Shown here one piece after another: positions 1 to 9,002 of a stretch of DNA of 64,000 nt (the first letter of the stretch is position 1; the number at the start of each line of letters is the position of its first letter). Under the pieces are notes generated by a model that worked only from the letters and a program-made list of their open reading frames with translations, was not told the DNA's origin and did no database searches. The translations under genes and the position numbers were made by a program. Source of the stretch: Desulfuromonadaceae bacterium (lineage in GTDB: Bacteria > Desulfobacterota > Desulfuromonadia > Geobacterales > Pseudopelobacteraceae); the NCBI GenBank assembly GCA_028687585.1, contig JAQTZV010000006.1, forward strand, positions 1-64,000, read 5' to 3'.

Positions 1-2
1 GA

Positions 3-137
3 GACCAGGAAATATTCAAAGAGCGAGACAGAAAGCTTGAAGCAGCCAGAGAACTGAGAAAACAAAAACGACAACAAGCATGTCCTGAAATCAGGCATTC
101 AGGGGAAGCTGACTTACCCTTAGATCAGGCGGCCTGA
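3..137 (+). CDS. C-terminal end of an unidentified protein (partial)
   Basis: An open frame enters from the left edge and stops with TGA at 135-137, giving the last 44 residues of a protein. The visible tail is highly charged, with an Arg/Lys/Glu-rich helical stretch over about the first 28 residues, then an acidic end (GEADLPLDQAA). No family can be assigned. Its stop lies 13 bases inside the frame that continues into the hsdS remnant, so it may belong to the same restriction locus. It does not look like the usual end of an HsdM methylase. The assignment as coding rests only on the open frame and its composition. Confidence 0.35.
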   Translation, partial: DQEIFKERDRKLEAARELRKQKRQQACPEIRHSGEADLPLDQAA

Positions 138-171
138 AAGTCCAATTCCGACTGAGGCGGAACACCTGCCA

Positions 172-1242
172 ATGGCAGCCGTCTCTGAATCTGGTGAAAT
201 TATCAGCCAAGTTGAACGGCCATTTGCGGAGGTTTCAAAAGGATATACCTACTTCGCCGAAGGCGATGTTCTGATGGCGAAAATTACGCCATGCATGGAA
301 AACGGAAAAGCAACTTTCGTCCAAAAACTTAGACATCCGGCAGGCTTTGGTTCTACAGAATTTCATGTACTACGACCCAGTTCCGAGATCGATGGTAAGT
401 ACCTTTTCTACATGATCTGGAATCCGTTGTTTCGCAAAGATGCTGGACGTAACATGACCGGTACTGCAGGACAAAAACGTATTCCTTCCAGCTTTCTCAA
501 AGATTATAAAATCCCTCTCCCCCCACTCCCCGAACAAAAGCGCATCGCCGCCATACTCGACAAGGCCGATTCTATCCGGCGCAAGCGGCAGGAAGCGGTT
601 CGGTTGACTGAGGAACTGCTGCGCTCTGTGTTTCTGGATATGTTTGGTGATCCGGTGACGAATCCGAAGGGGTGGGATATAAAGAAGTTTGAGGAAGTCG
701 GTTCACTTGATCGTGGAGTTTCAAAACATCGGCCGAGGAACGCATCTCAACTGCTTGGTGGCCAATACCCGCTGATACAAACCGGCGAAGTAGCAAACTC
801 TGATGGATACATTCGAAGCTACAAAAATACTTATTCAGAAGTAGGCCTCAAACAAAGCAAAATGTGGCCTGCAAGTACGCTCTGTATAACGATTGCAGCT
901 AATATCGCTAAAACAGGGATATTGACCTTTGATGCCTGTTTTCCAGATAGTGTCGTAGGTTTTACTCCGAATTCTCATGCAACTACGGAGTATGTCCAGT
1001 ATTGGCTCAGTTTTCTACAAAAAATTCTTGAAGATACAGCACCAGAATCTGCACAGAAGAATATTAATCTGGAAATTTTACGAAATCTGGACATCCCTTT
1101 GCCTCCAATGCAAATGCAGACGGAATTCTCAATACGAGTCAAACGCTTGCATGAAATGAAGGCAAAGCAATCTGTCGGAGTTGATGATATTGAAAAACTC
1201 TTCAACTCCCTCCTGCAACGCTCCTTCAAGGGAGAACTGTAG
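172..1242 (+). CDS. hsdS: Type I restriction-modification specificity subunit HsdS, 5'-truncated
   Basis: HsdS is the DNA-recognition subunit of type I restriction-modification complexes, with two target-recognition domains joined by conserved helices. The central conserved spacer is clear around residues 114-150 (PLPPLPEQKRIAAILDKAD followed by a long helix). A second recognition domain follows, and the C-terminal repeat (IPLPPMQMQTEF, then a helix ending LLQRSFKGEL) closes it at 356 residues. The first recognition domain is incomplete: the only ATG (172) is the Met of the conserved PMAAVSE motif, and homology runs upstream only to a stop at 121-123. About 40-60 N-terminal residues and a proper start are missing, so this copy may be inactive or a recombination product. 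hsdR lies 4.4 kb downstream; hsdM is not in the window. Confidence 0.85.
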   Translation: MAAVSESGEIISQVERPFAEVSKGYTYFAEGDVLMAKITPCMENGKATFVQKLRHPAGFGSTEFHVLRPSSEIDGKYLFYMIWNPLFRKDAGRNMTGTAGQKRIPSSFLKDYKIPLPPLPEQKRIAAILDKADSIRRKRQEAVRLTEELLRSVFLDMFGDPVTNPKGWDIKKFEEVGSLDRGVSKHRPRNASQLLGGQYPLIQTGEVANSDGYIRSYKNTYSEVGLKQSKMWPASTLCITIAANIAKTGILTFDACFPDSVVGFTPNSHATTEYVQYWLSFLQKILEDTAPESAQKNINLEILRNLDIPLPPMQMQTEFSIRVKRLHEMKAKQSVGVDDIEKLFNSLLQRSFKGEL

Positions 1243-1328
1243 AATATAGTGCTGTCTTTGCGTTTTAGTTAGGCTGATCAAGGCATAATGCGGCTCATTG
1301 ATTATGGTGAACAGAAAGGATCGCATCA

Positions 1329-2178
1329 ATGGTGAGTACAGATTTTTATCTCTATCGGTTAAAACTCGTCAGGCCGCATCAGCAATCCTTTTTTCATGAA
1401 AACCTTTCGAGAAGCGATGTTTTTTTAGAAGCACTAAAAGAACGGCCTTCTGTGGAATTGCGCAAAGGGCACTTTTGGCATATTGGAAACCTCGACGTTA
1501 TCGACAATTACGGTGGCTACTTTGCCATTGGCAGAACTACAAATTCGATCCTTGAAAAATATGATGACGACTCAGGAAACTTTGTAGAAGAGTTACTTGA
1601 GACAAGTCCTTATACTCATGTCATTTTCGATGCGAGAATTGGCTTTCTTGCCATTGCGAAAAAAACAAAACTGTTCCCCAACAGTTGGTGGTATCGCCCG
1701 TAATATTTGCCGACTTTTTGAACGTGCAAAGGTTGTTATCAGAAATGATATAGAGGTTTCAATAGATCCTATATCTGATCCTTATAATTTTATTGATGCC
1801 ATCAGGGCCGCTTACAGCATTAGGGCATTTGAGGTCACATTTTCTAGATCAAACCCATTTGATGCAGACGAGTTTTTCCAGAAGCCAATGGAAAAGTACT
1901 TGGACGCTGCGAACGGCGAAAAAGGCAAAACAAACATTTCAGGCGTCAACCTGGATTCTGAAACACTTGTCGATGTTACTAAGTCCGTAGCAGCAACTGG
2001 AAATGATGCAAAGGTGGTTCTTAAAATTCGTGAAGGCGTGCGTTACTCGACAAAAAGGTTGCGGGATAACCCCGCGCATTTTGCTATTGAGGAGGGTGAT
2101 TTTACTCCCGCAGTGGCCCTCACCGAAGCGCGTGAAACTTATACTTACGTAAGAGGCGAGAGTAATGTGGTGGACTGA
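1329..2178 (+). pseudogene. Frameshifted hypothetical gene in the defence island
   Basis: Two frames overlap to make one interrupted gene. The first part (ATG 1329 to a stop at 1701-1703) runs to ..AIAKKTKLFP. The continuation TVGGIARNICRLFERAK.. is in the next frame and ends at 2178. Skipping one base near the CCCC at about 1676-1679 restores a single protein of about 282 residues. I do not recognise the family. It has no membrane segment, mixed alpha/beta composition, and overlaps the FRG gene by 14 bases, suggesting translational coupling when intact. The shift could be a true mutation, a sequencing error in the A7 or C4 runs, or (less likely) programmed. The defence-island location between hsdS and an FRG gene suggests an accessory immunity role, but that is context only. 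Confidence 0.6.
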
Positions 2179-2989
2179 AATCAATATTAGTAATAACGAC
2201 GAACTTATTAGGCACCTGTTGTCTTATGGCTCTGGTTGGCTTTTCCGTGGACATTCTTGCGAATCATGGGAGTTGGCCTCTACGCTTGAGCGTGCTCTCT
2301 CACCGGTCGGTTGGGAGCCTGAATTAGCTAGAAAATGTGAGGAATATTCACTTCATATCTTCAAGAGTAAAGCTCACCACTACATCTCAATGGATTTAAT
2401 TCCGTCTACGAAGCTTGGTTGGCTTTCGCTGATGCAGCATCATGGTGTTCCAACAAGACTTATCGATTTCACAGAGTCACCATTTATCGCACTGTTTTTC
2501 GCTCTCGACGCCGTTTCACCAGTACAAAATGACAATTGTGCTATTTGGGCTATCGATTATCGCAAGCTTATGAAGTCGTGTATAGAGCATTTGCTTGCAC
2601 ATGTTGATGGGTTTGATATGGACTATTCAGAGGTACAAATGCACCCCGATGAGGTATTCGAACAATATGTCGAACCTGGTCTTGTAGAGCTGCTTTGGGT
2701 GACTGAGCCCAAAACTTTCAATCTTCGATTGGAAAGGCAGAAAGGAACATTTCTTCTCACGACAAAAATCGAGCTACGTGCGTCAGATTTGCTTCCAAAA
2801 TGTCTTCCACCAGAAAGTATTCATAAAATCATAGTTCCAGCTAGCATGTCAGTTGATGTGTTCAAATCTTTGAAGGCAATGGGTATTGATAATAGCAGGT
2901 TGTTTGCAGACTTAGACGGCTTAGCCAAGGATGTTAAAAATGAAATGGTACACCAAATTCCAAATAAATTGATTAATCGGAAGCCGTAA
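2165..2989 (+). CDS. FRG domain-containing protein
   Basis: This is a 274-residue protein with both halves of the FRG domain. FRGH lies at residues 27-30, and QHHGVPTRLIDFTESP around residues 91-106 matches the family signature (HxGxPTRLLDWTxSP). FRG proteins are found in phage-defence islands and prophages; their biochemical activity is not established, though the conserved Arg, His and Asp residues suggest a nucleotide-handling enzyme. The start overlaps the end of the preceding frameshifted gene by 14 bases, so the two were probably co-translated. The rest of the protein (about 120-274) is soluble and otherwise unremarkable. Placement between hsdS and hsdR fits an accessory defence role. 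Confidence 0.8.
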   Translation: MWWTEINISNNDELIRHLLSYGSGWLFRGHSCESWELASTLERALSPVGWEPELARKCEEYSLHIFKSKAHHYISMDLIPSTKLGWLSLMQHHGVPTRLIDFTESPFIALFFALDAVSPVQNDNCAIWAIDYRKLMKSCIEHLLAHVDGFDMDYSEVQMHPDEVFEQYVEPGLVELLWVTEPKTFNLRLERQKGTFLLTTKIELRASDLLPKCLPPESIHKIIVPASMSVDVFKSLKAMGIDNSRLFADLDGLAKDVKNEMVHQIPNKLINRKP

Positions 2990-3104
2990 GTTTTTCGCTG
3001 AGATGAATTAGCATGGGGGAGTTCCGGGTACAGTTTACTTAACTATTTGAGTCGGGACCATCACGCATATTTTGAAGAGCCTGCTTGCCAATGATTTTGT
3101 TCTG

Positions 3105-3127
3105 TTGTATATTTTAACAATATACAA
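3105..3127 (+). promoter_or_regulatory. Inverted repeat upstream of brnT, candidate autoregulatory operator
   Basis: A perfect 9-bp inverted repeat (ttgtatatt / aatatacaa, 5-base spacer) sits just before the AAGGAG ribosome-binding site and ATG of brnT. BrnA antitoxins carry a DNA-binding domain and repress their own operon, so this is the natural operator candidate. Its overlap with the Shine-Dalgarno region is seen directly; the regulatory role is inferred. Confidence 0.5.
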
Positions 3128-3136
3128 GGAGCCGTA

Positions 3137-3430
3137 ATGGGGCCATTTGAAAAGATAACCGGTTTTGAATGGGACAAGGGCAATGAGCAGAAAAACGTCA
3201 AGCACGGCGTTACGCCAGCTGAAGCTGAGCAGGTCTTTCTGAATGAGCCGCTTGTTGTCCTGGATGACCTGAAGCATAGTGATACGGAGCAACGTTTTCA
3301 CGCGTTGGGACAAACCGGTGAAGGCCGGTTGCTACATATCACCTTTACCATTCGCACCAACATGATTCGGGTAATTTCTGCCCGGAACATGCACCGAAAG
3401 GAGCGAGCAATTTATGAGCAAGAAACTTAA
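3137..3430 (+). CDS. brnT: BrnT family type II toxin
   Basis: BrnT is a small RelE-fold ribonuclease toxin that blocks translation. The 97-residue protein shows the family signature FEWDKGNEQKNVKHGV near residues 10-25, a central AEQVFLNEP segment, and the C-terminal pattern IRVISARNMHRKERAIYE, which matches the conserved RxISARxAxxxERxxYE end of DUF497/BrnT. An AAGGAG ribosome-binding site lies 5 bases before the ATG. The stop overlaps the next start by 17 bases, the usual toxin-first BrnT-BrnA layout. Expression is probably autorepressed through the inverted repeat at 3105-3127. Confidence 0.92.
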   Translation: MGPFEKITGFEWDKGNEQKNVKHGVTPAEAEQVFLNEPLVVLDDLKHSDTEQRFHALGQTGEGRLLHITFTIRTNMIRVISARNMHRKERAIYEQET

Positions 3431-3695
3431 AGAAATACCACAGTTCGCCAACGAGGCTGAAGAACGGGAGTTCTGGCTGGCCCACGACACGACCGATTAT
3501 GTTGACTGGTCGAAAGCAAAAAGAGTCACGTTCCCTAATCTGAAACTGACTACCCAATCCATCTCTCTCCGGCTGCCGCTCTGGATGCTGGAATCCATCA
3601 AGACTACCGCCAACCGGCAGGATGTACCGTATCAGTCACTCATCAAGGTCTGGTTGAACGAAAAGCTGGAGGAAGCACACCACGGGGCGAAGTAA
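3414..3695 (+). CDS. brnA: BrnA family antitoxin (ribbon-helix-helix/CopG-like)
   Basis: This is the antitoxin partner of BrnT. The 93-residue protein has an N-terminal toxin-binding part (EEREFWLAHDTTDYVDWSKA) typical of the BrnA/CopG antitoxin family. The C-terminal ribbon-helix-helix segment (SISLRLPLWMLESIKTTA, then a second helix to about residue 86) should bind operator DNA. It overlaps brnT by 17 bases and so is translationally coupled. The family neutralises BrnT by direct contact and represses the operon. No sign of damage. Confidence 0.9.
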   Translation: MSKKLKEIPQFANEAEEREFWLAHDTTDYVDWSKAKRVTFPNLKLTTQSISLRLPLWMLESIKTTANRQDVPYQSLIKVWLNEKLEEAHHGAK

Positions 3696-3765
3696 TGATT
3701 GAGGGTAATTGAAATAGAGTTGGAGCGCCTTGTGGCCAGAGTCTGTTGAAGGTGATAATAAATCC

Positions 3766-4134
3766 ATGAAAGAAAAACAGAAAATTAAAATCGGTATAAA
3801 GAGTGATAAGGAGTTCTTTGACGAGCTGAAAGAGCTGACCGGGCGTATTGACGACGGCTGGTTGCCGGATAAACCGGTCGAGCGACTCTATTTTGACGAC
3901 CTTCCATCGCTTCTCAAGCACCTGACCCCCAAGCGTTTTGAACTGTTGGCCGAACTGCGTCGCATGGGTCACGCCAGCATCAACGCACTGGCAAAACATC
4001 TGCACCGTCAATACCGCAATGTCTTTGACGATGTCAAAACCATGGAGCGTCTAGGGTTGGTGGAAAAGGATACCAGCGGTCATTTCTACGTGCCATGGGA
4101 TGAAATTGATGCAACGTTCAGGTTGGCTGCGTAA
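3766..4134 (+). CDS. Winged-helix DNA-binding protein, HVO_A0114/COG4190-like
   Basis: This 122-residue protein has a C-terminal winged helix: helices around residues 50-95 (LTPKRFELLAELRRMG, INALAKHLHRQYRNVFDDVKTMERLG) and a wing GLVEKDTSGHFYVPWDEI. The N-terminal KIKIGIKSDKEFFDEL stretch matches the COG4190 predicted regulators. I use ATG 3766, preceded by AAGGTG; a TTG at 3730 would add 12 residues after a closer GGAG. It lies 6 bases upstream of the AlbA_2 gene and may regulate or partner it. COG4190 proteins are often antitoxin-like regulators, but here the neighbouring toxin pair is already complete, so this role is uncertain. Confidence 0.7.
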   Translation: MKEKQKIKIGIKSDKEFFDELKELTGRIDDGWLPDKPVERLYFDDLPSLLKHLTPKRFELLAELRRMGHASINALAKHLHRQYRNVFDDVKTMERLGLVEKDTSGHFYVPWDEIDATFRLAA

Positions 4135-4140
4135 ATCCTG

Positions 4141-5478
4141 ATGACCAAAACCGAGACCGAAACAACCGAATACAAAAAGAGCCTTTCCGAGCTGAAAGAA
4201 GGTCTCATTTCCATTGTTGCCATCTTGAACAAGCACAAGCATGGCGAGCTGTGGTTCGGGATTCGCAATGATGGCAAGGCGATCGGCGTTGAGGCCAACG
4301 AAAAGACCTTGCGGGATATTTCCCAATCCATCGCCGCGCACATCGAACCCAGAATCTACCCCACTGTTGAAATTGCCAGCCGCGACGGCGCCGCCTGCAT
4401 AAAGGTCACCTTCAAGGGGAAGGATGCCCCCTATTTTGCTTACGGCAGAGCCTATATGCGTGTTGCGGATGAAGACCGGCAGATCAGCGCCAAGGAGCTG
4501 GAAAACCTGATCCTTGCCAAGAACCGTGACCTGCTCCACTGGGACAGCGAAACCGGTACCGTCGGCTTTGACGACCTGGATGACGCCAAACTCAAACGCT
4601 TTGTCGAACGGGCCGGGCTCACCTGGGACACGCCGGTGAATGCGCTGGAAAAACTCGGCTTGCTAAAGGAAGGGCGGCTGCTCAATGCCGCACCGTTGTT
4701 TTTTGCCAGAACCGCCCCCATGCAACTGCGCTGCGCCGTCTTTGCCACAACCGATAGCGCCACCATAATCGACCGCCACGACTTCGACGGCGATATGCTT
4801 GAACTGATCGAGGAAGCCCAGAAGTATATCCTCAAGAACATCCACATCGGCATGCGCCTGAAAGGGCTTTACCGCGAAGACGTTCCAGAAATATCCAGCG
4901 AAGCAATGCGTGAGGCCATCATCAACGCCTTCTGTCATCGCGACTACCGCGACCCGGACTATGTGCAGATTGCCGTTTTCAAAAATCGTGTCGAAATTCG
5001 CAGCCCTGGCGGCTTGTATGACGACATGACCATCGAAAAAATGCTGCACGGAAATGTTTCCAAACGCCGCAATCCGCTCATCGCTAATCTTTTGCGTCGT
5101 ATTCAGATGGTGGAGGCATGGGGACGCGGCATGCCGCTTATCCTGAAGAACGCCCCGAACGTCAACTTTCGTGAAATCTCCCATATTTTCATCGCCAGCT
5201 TTGACCGGCCTTCGTTTGTGGAGGAAGAAGCTGGGGGTACTACGGAAGAAACTACGATTAAGACTACGATTAAAACTACGATTAAGGAATTGAGCCCTGC
5301 CGAAAAACTAATCCTTAAAATGATTGCAGCTAATCCGTCAATTACTCAAAAAGAGATGGCTGAACAGATGAATCTGACTAAGGATGGCATCTATTATCAT
5401 GTAACCAAGCTCAGAGCCAAGGGTGTTTTGCTGCGAATTGGCGGCAAGAAGGCTGGACGCTGGGAAGTGCTGACGTAG
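4141..5478 (+). CDS. AlbA_2 (Schlafen-like) domain protein with RecG-related ATPase-fold region and winged helix
   Basis: This 445-residue protein has three parts. An N-terminal AlbA_2 domain (about 5-110) contains the ILNKHKHGELWFGIRNDGK motif. A middle region (about 255-345) has EAIINAFCHRDY and VEIRSPGGL, typical of the HATPase_c_4 segment in the COG2865 RecG-like regulators. A C-terminal winged helix (about 385-445, NPSITQKEMAEQMNLTKDGIYYHV) follows a Thr-rich linker. The family is predicted to act as nucleic-acid-binding regulators or helicase-associated factors and is common in defence islands. The linker is encoded by a perfect-phase 12-bp triplicate. It starts 6 bases after the COG4190-like gene, suggesting one transcript. 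Confidence 0.82.
   Translation: MTKTETETTEYKKSLSELKEGLISIVAILNKHKHGELWFGIRNDGKAIGVEANEKTLRDISQSIAAHIEPRIYPTVEIASRDGAACIKVTFKGKDAPYFAYGRAYMRVADEDRQISAKELENLILAKNRDLLHWDSETGTVGFDDLDDAKLKRFVERAGLTWDTPVNALEKLGLLKEGRLLNAAPLFFARTAPMQLRCAVFATTDSATIIDRHDFDGDMLELIEEAQKYILKNIHIGMRLKGLYREDVPEISSEAMREAIINAFCHRDYRDPDYVQIAVFKNRVEIRSPGGLYDDMTIEKMLHGNVSKRRNPLIANLLRRIQMVEAWGRGMPLILKNAPNVNFREISHIFIASFDRPSFVEEEAGGTTEETTIKTTIKTTIKELSPAEKLILKMIAANPSITQKEMAEQMNLTKDGIYYHVTKLRAKGVLLRIGGKKAGRWEVLT
5251..5286 (+). repeat. Three tandem 12-bp units encoding TTIK repeats
   Basis: Three adjacent units of actacgatta(a/g)(a/g) type encode TTIK three times in the linker between the ATPase-fold region and winged helix of the AlbA_2 protein. 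The unit length is a multiple of three, so copy-number change would lengthen or shorten the linker without breaking the frame. Confidence 0.9.
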
Positions 5479-5618
5479 TGGGTGTATTTCTAAAGCCCAA
5501 AAGTATAATTGGCTACTTAGCTTTATGTATTACTTGAAAAATCAACTCGTTATATAGCATGTGCTAAGATTTTTGGGCTTTAGAGTGTGCTTTAGAAAAT
5601 CAAGAGGGGTATTGACCC

Positions 5619-8600
5619 TTGAATGGAAATGCAATGTCCAACTTCACCTTCCTAATAACCGACTGGCCCGAACTCTACGAAACCGCCCGCGAGGCCGAGC
5701 AGAACGTCAACAGTGCGCCGCGGACAAGTTGCTTCTATGCCCGTCGTTCGCTGGAACGGGCCGTGAAGTGGCTTTACGCCAATGACTCCTATCTCAAACA
5801 ACCCTATGCAGACAATCTGGCCGCACTGATCCACGAACCGACCTTCCGGGAGAACCTAGAGCCCTGCCTCTTCCCCAAGATTCTCACCATCCAGAAAATC
5901 GGCAACCTGGCCGTCCACAGCGATAAACCGATCAGCAGCAGCGATTCACTCCGCACGCTCAAAGAACTCTTCCACGTCCTCTACTGGCTGGCCCGCAGTT
6001 ATTCCCCATCAGCCGCAACCATCGGCAAACCGCTCTTCGACATCACCCGCATTCCCCAGAAGGACAGCGCCGTTGCCGATCGCAATGCAGAACAACTGGC
6101 CAAGCTGCAGGCCGAACAAACGGAAATGGACGCCAGACTGGCCGCAAAGGATGCGGAACTGGCCAGGACGATCGAAGAGATCGACGCCCTCAAGGCGAAA
6201 ATCCAGAAATACAAGGAACGTAACAGCCAAACCCCCGACGATCACGATTACAGCGAAGCGGAAACCAGGGATTACTTCATCGACCTGCTGCTGAAGGAGT
6301 CGGGCTGGGACCTGAAGGCATCGGATGTGCTGGAGTACCCGGTGACCGGGATGCCCAACGACAAGGCTGAGGGTTTTGTCGATTACGTGCTGTGGGGTGA
6401 CGACGGTCTGCCGCTTGCGGTGGTCGAGGCAAAGCGGACCCGGAAGGACTCACGCATCGGCCAACAACAGGCCAAGCTGTACGCCGACTGCCTTCAGCAG
6501 ATGAAGGGACAGCGCCCGATTATCTTTTTTACCAACGGTTACGAAACCTGGCTGTGGGATGACCTAAACTATCCGCCCCGCAAGGTGCAGGGCTTCTACA
6601 AAAAGGACGAACTGCAACTGCTGATCAACCGCCGCACCAGCATTCGGGAGATCACCAGTGCCACCATCAACAAGGCTATTGTGGAGCGCTATTATCAGCA
6701 TGAGGCCATCCGCCGCACGGCCGAGGACTTCCAGCGCCGCAAGCTGCGCAAGGCACTGCTGGTCATGGCCACCGGAACTGGCAAGACACGCACCGTTATT
6801 GCCCTGATTGAACTGCTGCAGAAGTGCAACTGGATTAAGCGGGTGCTCTTTTTGGCTGACCGTAATGCGCTGCTGACGCAGGCCGGTAACGCCTTCAAGG
6901 AGCATCTGCATCATACCAGCGCTCTGAATATTGCCAAAGTAAAAGATGACACCAGCAGCCGTATTGTTCTCTCATCCTTTCCGACTATGATGAACTGCAT
7001 CGACGAAGCGAAGGGGGGCAACAAGCGCTTTAGCCCCGGTCATTTCGACCTGATTGTTATCGACGAGGCTCACCGCTCGGTCTACCAGAAGTTCCGCGCT
7101 ATCTTTGAGTATTTCGATGCCCTGTTGCTGGGGTTGACTGCCACGCCACGCTCCGAGGTGGACCGCAACACCTATTCGCTCTTTGAGTTGGAGAAGGGTG
7201 TCCCGACCTTTTACTACGAACTGGAAAAAGCGGTGACCGATTGTTTCCTGGTGCCCCCCAGGGCGCATTCCGTGCCGCTCAAGTTCCAGCGGGAAGGGGT
7301 CACGTACAACGAACTCTCACCTGAGGAACAGGCCGAGTACGAGGAGAAGTTCTGGAACGAGGAGACCGGCGAGATGCCGGTGCAGATTGATCCACCGGCA
7401 CTGAATAACTGGCTGTTCAATGAGGACACGGTTGACAAGGTGCTGGAGCACCTGATGCGCTACGGCGTCAAGGTGGCAGGAGGTGACCGGCTCGGCAAGA
7501 CGATAATCTTTGCTAAGAACCACAACCACGCCCTCTTCATCCAGGAGCGTTTCGATAAGAGCTATCCACACCTGAAAGGGAAGTTCTGTCGGGTGATCGA
7601 CAACTACGAGACCTACGCCCAGACCTTGATTGAAGACTTCTCCCAGAAGGAAAACGATCCGGTAATCGCCATCTCGGTGGATATGCTGGATACCGGCATC
7701 GACGTACCGGAGATTGTCAACCTGGTCTTCTTCAAACTGGTCCGCTCCAAGACCAAGTTCCACCAGATGATGGGGCGCGGCACTCGTCTTTGCAAAGATC
7801 TGTTCGGGCCGGGGCTGGACAAAGAGAACTTCTACGTCTTTGACTACTGTCAGAACTTTGAGTTCTTTGCCGAGAATCCGGAAGGAATCGAAGGCGCCAG
7901 CCAGGAATCGCTCGGTAAAAAGATCTTCAAGCAGCGGCTGAACCTGCTGCTATTGCTGCAACAACCGGACATCCCGACTGGTGACGGTTTGCAGCGACTG
8001 CGCGGAAGCATTGAGGATGTCCTGCATGGCGAGGTAACCCTGATGAACCCGGACAACTTCATTGTCCGCCCTCATCGCCGCCACCTGGAAAAATACGCGG
8101 TCAGGGAACAGTGGGGCAGACTGAATGCCGAGGATGCCCTGGAAGTGACGCTGCATCTGGCAGGATTGCCGCAGGAGGATGAAACCGCTAAACGCTTTGA
8201 TTTGCTGCTGTTGAACCTGCAATTGGCGTTGCTGGAGAAGTCCAGTTCATTTGCCCGCAATCGGGACAAGGTCATGGAGATCTCCGCCCGTCTGGAGGGA
8301 AAAGGGACTATTCCGATGGTAGCGCAGCAGATGGAACTGATACTGGATCTGCAGACTGATAGCTGGTGGGCAGGCATCACCCTGCCGCTGCTGGAAGAGG
8401 TACGCGTCCGGCTGAGAGAACTGATCAAATTCCTGGATAAGGGAGAAGCGGTGATCGTCTATACCGACTTTGAGGATACCATCGGTGAGCAGTCGGAAAT
8501 ATTCGTTGCCGGTTATGCCAGCGCCGAAGAAATGCGCCAGTACCGGCTGAAGGTGGAACGGTTCATCCGCGACAACTCTAACCACATCACCATCAACAAA

Positions 8601-9002
8601 CTGCGTATGAACCGGCAGATTACCAAAATGGATCTGGAAGAGCTGGAGAGATTACTGTTCACAGCGGAAGAGGTCGGTAATCGGGAGCGATTCGAGAAGG
8701 TTTTTGGCCATCAGCAGAGTCTGGGTATGTTTATCCGCAAGCTGGTCGGTCTTGATCGCGGTGCAGCCAGTGAAGACTTCGGTGAATTTCTGCACAACTC
8801 AACCTATTCAGCCACCCAGATCAGGTTCATTGATCAGATCATCAACTACCTGACTCAGAACGGCACGATGGACACCGGTCTGTTGTTCGAGCCACCCTTT
8901 ACTGACATACACTTTGAAGGCCTTGACGGGGTCTTTGGTGATAGCGGGGCGACGAAAATAATTCATCTGCTGGAAGATATTGAATTAAAAGCGGCTGCGT
9001 AG
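5619..9002 (+). CDS. hsdR: Type I restriction enzyme endonuclease/translocase subunit HsdR (EcoEI-like)
   Basis: HsdR is the ATP-driven translocase and nuclease of a type I restriction system. Domains in order over 1127 residues: DUF4145-like helical region (about 30-130), a coiled coil (about 155-200), the HSDR_N nuclease (PD-(D/E)xK with Asp255 and the E270-A-K272 triad), an SF2 helicase with Walker A MATGTGKT (about 383-390) and DEAH at 482-485, the LGLTATPR motif, a helicase C lobe with QMMGRGTRLCKD, and an EcoEI-type C-terminal domain. A TTG start at 5619 follows AGAGGGG; ATG 5634 is an alternative. It appears intact, but its hsdS partner upstream is truncated and hsdM is outside the window. 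Confidence 0.93.
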   Translation: MNGNAMSNFTFLITDWPELYETAREAEQNVNSAPRTSCFYARRSLERAVKWLYANDSYLKQPYADNLAALIHEPTFRENLEPCLFPKILTIQKIGNLAVHSDKPISSSDSLRTLKELFHVLYWLARSYSPSAATIGKPLFDITRIPQKDSAVADRNAEQLAKLQAEQTEMDARLAAKDAELARTIEEIDALKAKIQKYKERNSQTPDDHDYSEAETRDYFIDLLLKESGWDLKASDVLEYPVTGMPNDKAEGFVDYVLWGDDGLPLAVVEAKRTRKDSRIGQQQAKLYADCLQQMKGQRPIIFFTNGYETWLWDDLNYPPRKVQGFYKKDELQLLINRRTSIREITSATINKAIVERYYQHEAIRRTAEDFQRRKLRKALLVMATGTGKTRTVIALIELLQKCNWIKRVLFLADRNALLTQAGNAFKEHLHHTSALNIAKVKDDTSSRIVLSSFPTMMNCIDEAKGGNKRFSPGHFDLIVIDEAHRSVYQKFRAIFEYFDALLLGLTATPRSEVDRNTYSLFELEKGVPTFYYELEKAVTDCFLVPPRAHSVPLKFQREGVTYNELSPEEQAEYEEKFWNEETGEMPVQIDPPALNNWLFNEDTVDKVLEHLMRYGVKVAGGDRLGKTIIFAKNHNHALFIQERFDKSYPHLKGKFCRVIDNYETYAQTLIEDFSQKENDPVIAISVDMLDTGIDVPEIVNLVFFKLVRSKTKFHQMMGRGTRLCKDLFGPGLDKENFYVFDYCQNFEFFAENPEGIEGASQESLGKKIFKQRLNLLLLLQQPDIPTGDGLQRLRGSIEDVLHGEVTLMNPDNFIVRPHRRHLEKYAVREQWGRLNAEDALEVTLHLAGLPQEDETAKRFDLLLLNLQLALLEKSSSFARNRDKVMEISARLEGKGTIPMVAQQMELILDLQTDSWWAGITLPLLEEVRVRLRELIKFLDKGEAVIVYTDFEDTIGEQSEIFVAGYASAEEMRQYRLKVERFIRDNSNHITINKLRMNRQITKMDLEELERLLFTAEEVGNRERFEKVFGHQQSLGMFIRKLVGLDRGAASEDFGEFLHNSTYSATQIRFIDQIINYLTQNGTMDTGLLFEPPFTDIHFEGLDGVFGDSGATKIIHLLEDIELKAAA

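Noticed and set aside
1659-1666. A-rich heptamer (A AAA AAC type) considered as a programmed -1 frameshift site
   Set aside because: Joining the two halves of the 1329-2178 gene needs a +1 (or -2) change, not -1, so the slippery heptamer does not explain it.
4051-4539. Long minus-strand frame across the COG4190-like/AlbA_2 boundary
   Set aside because: Antisense to two well-supported genes; composition and lack of start signals mark it as a shadow.
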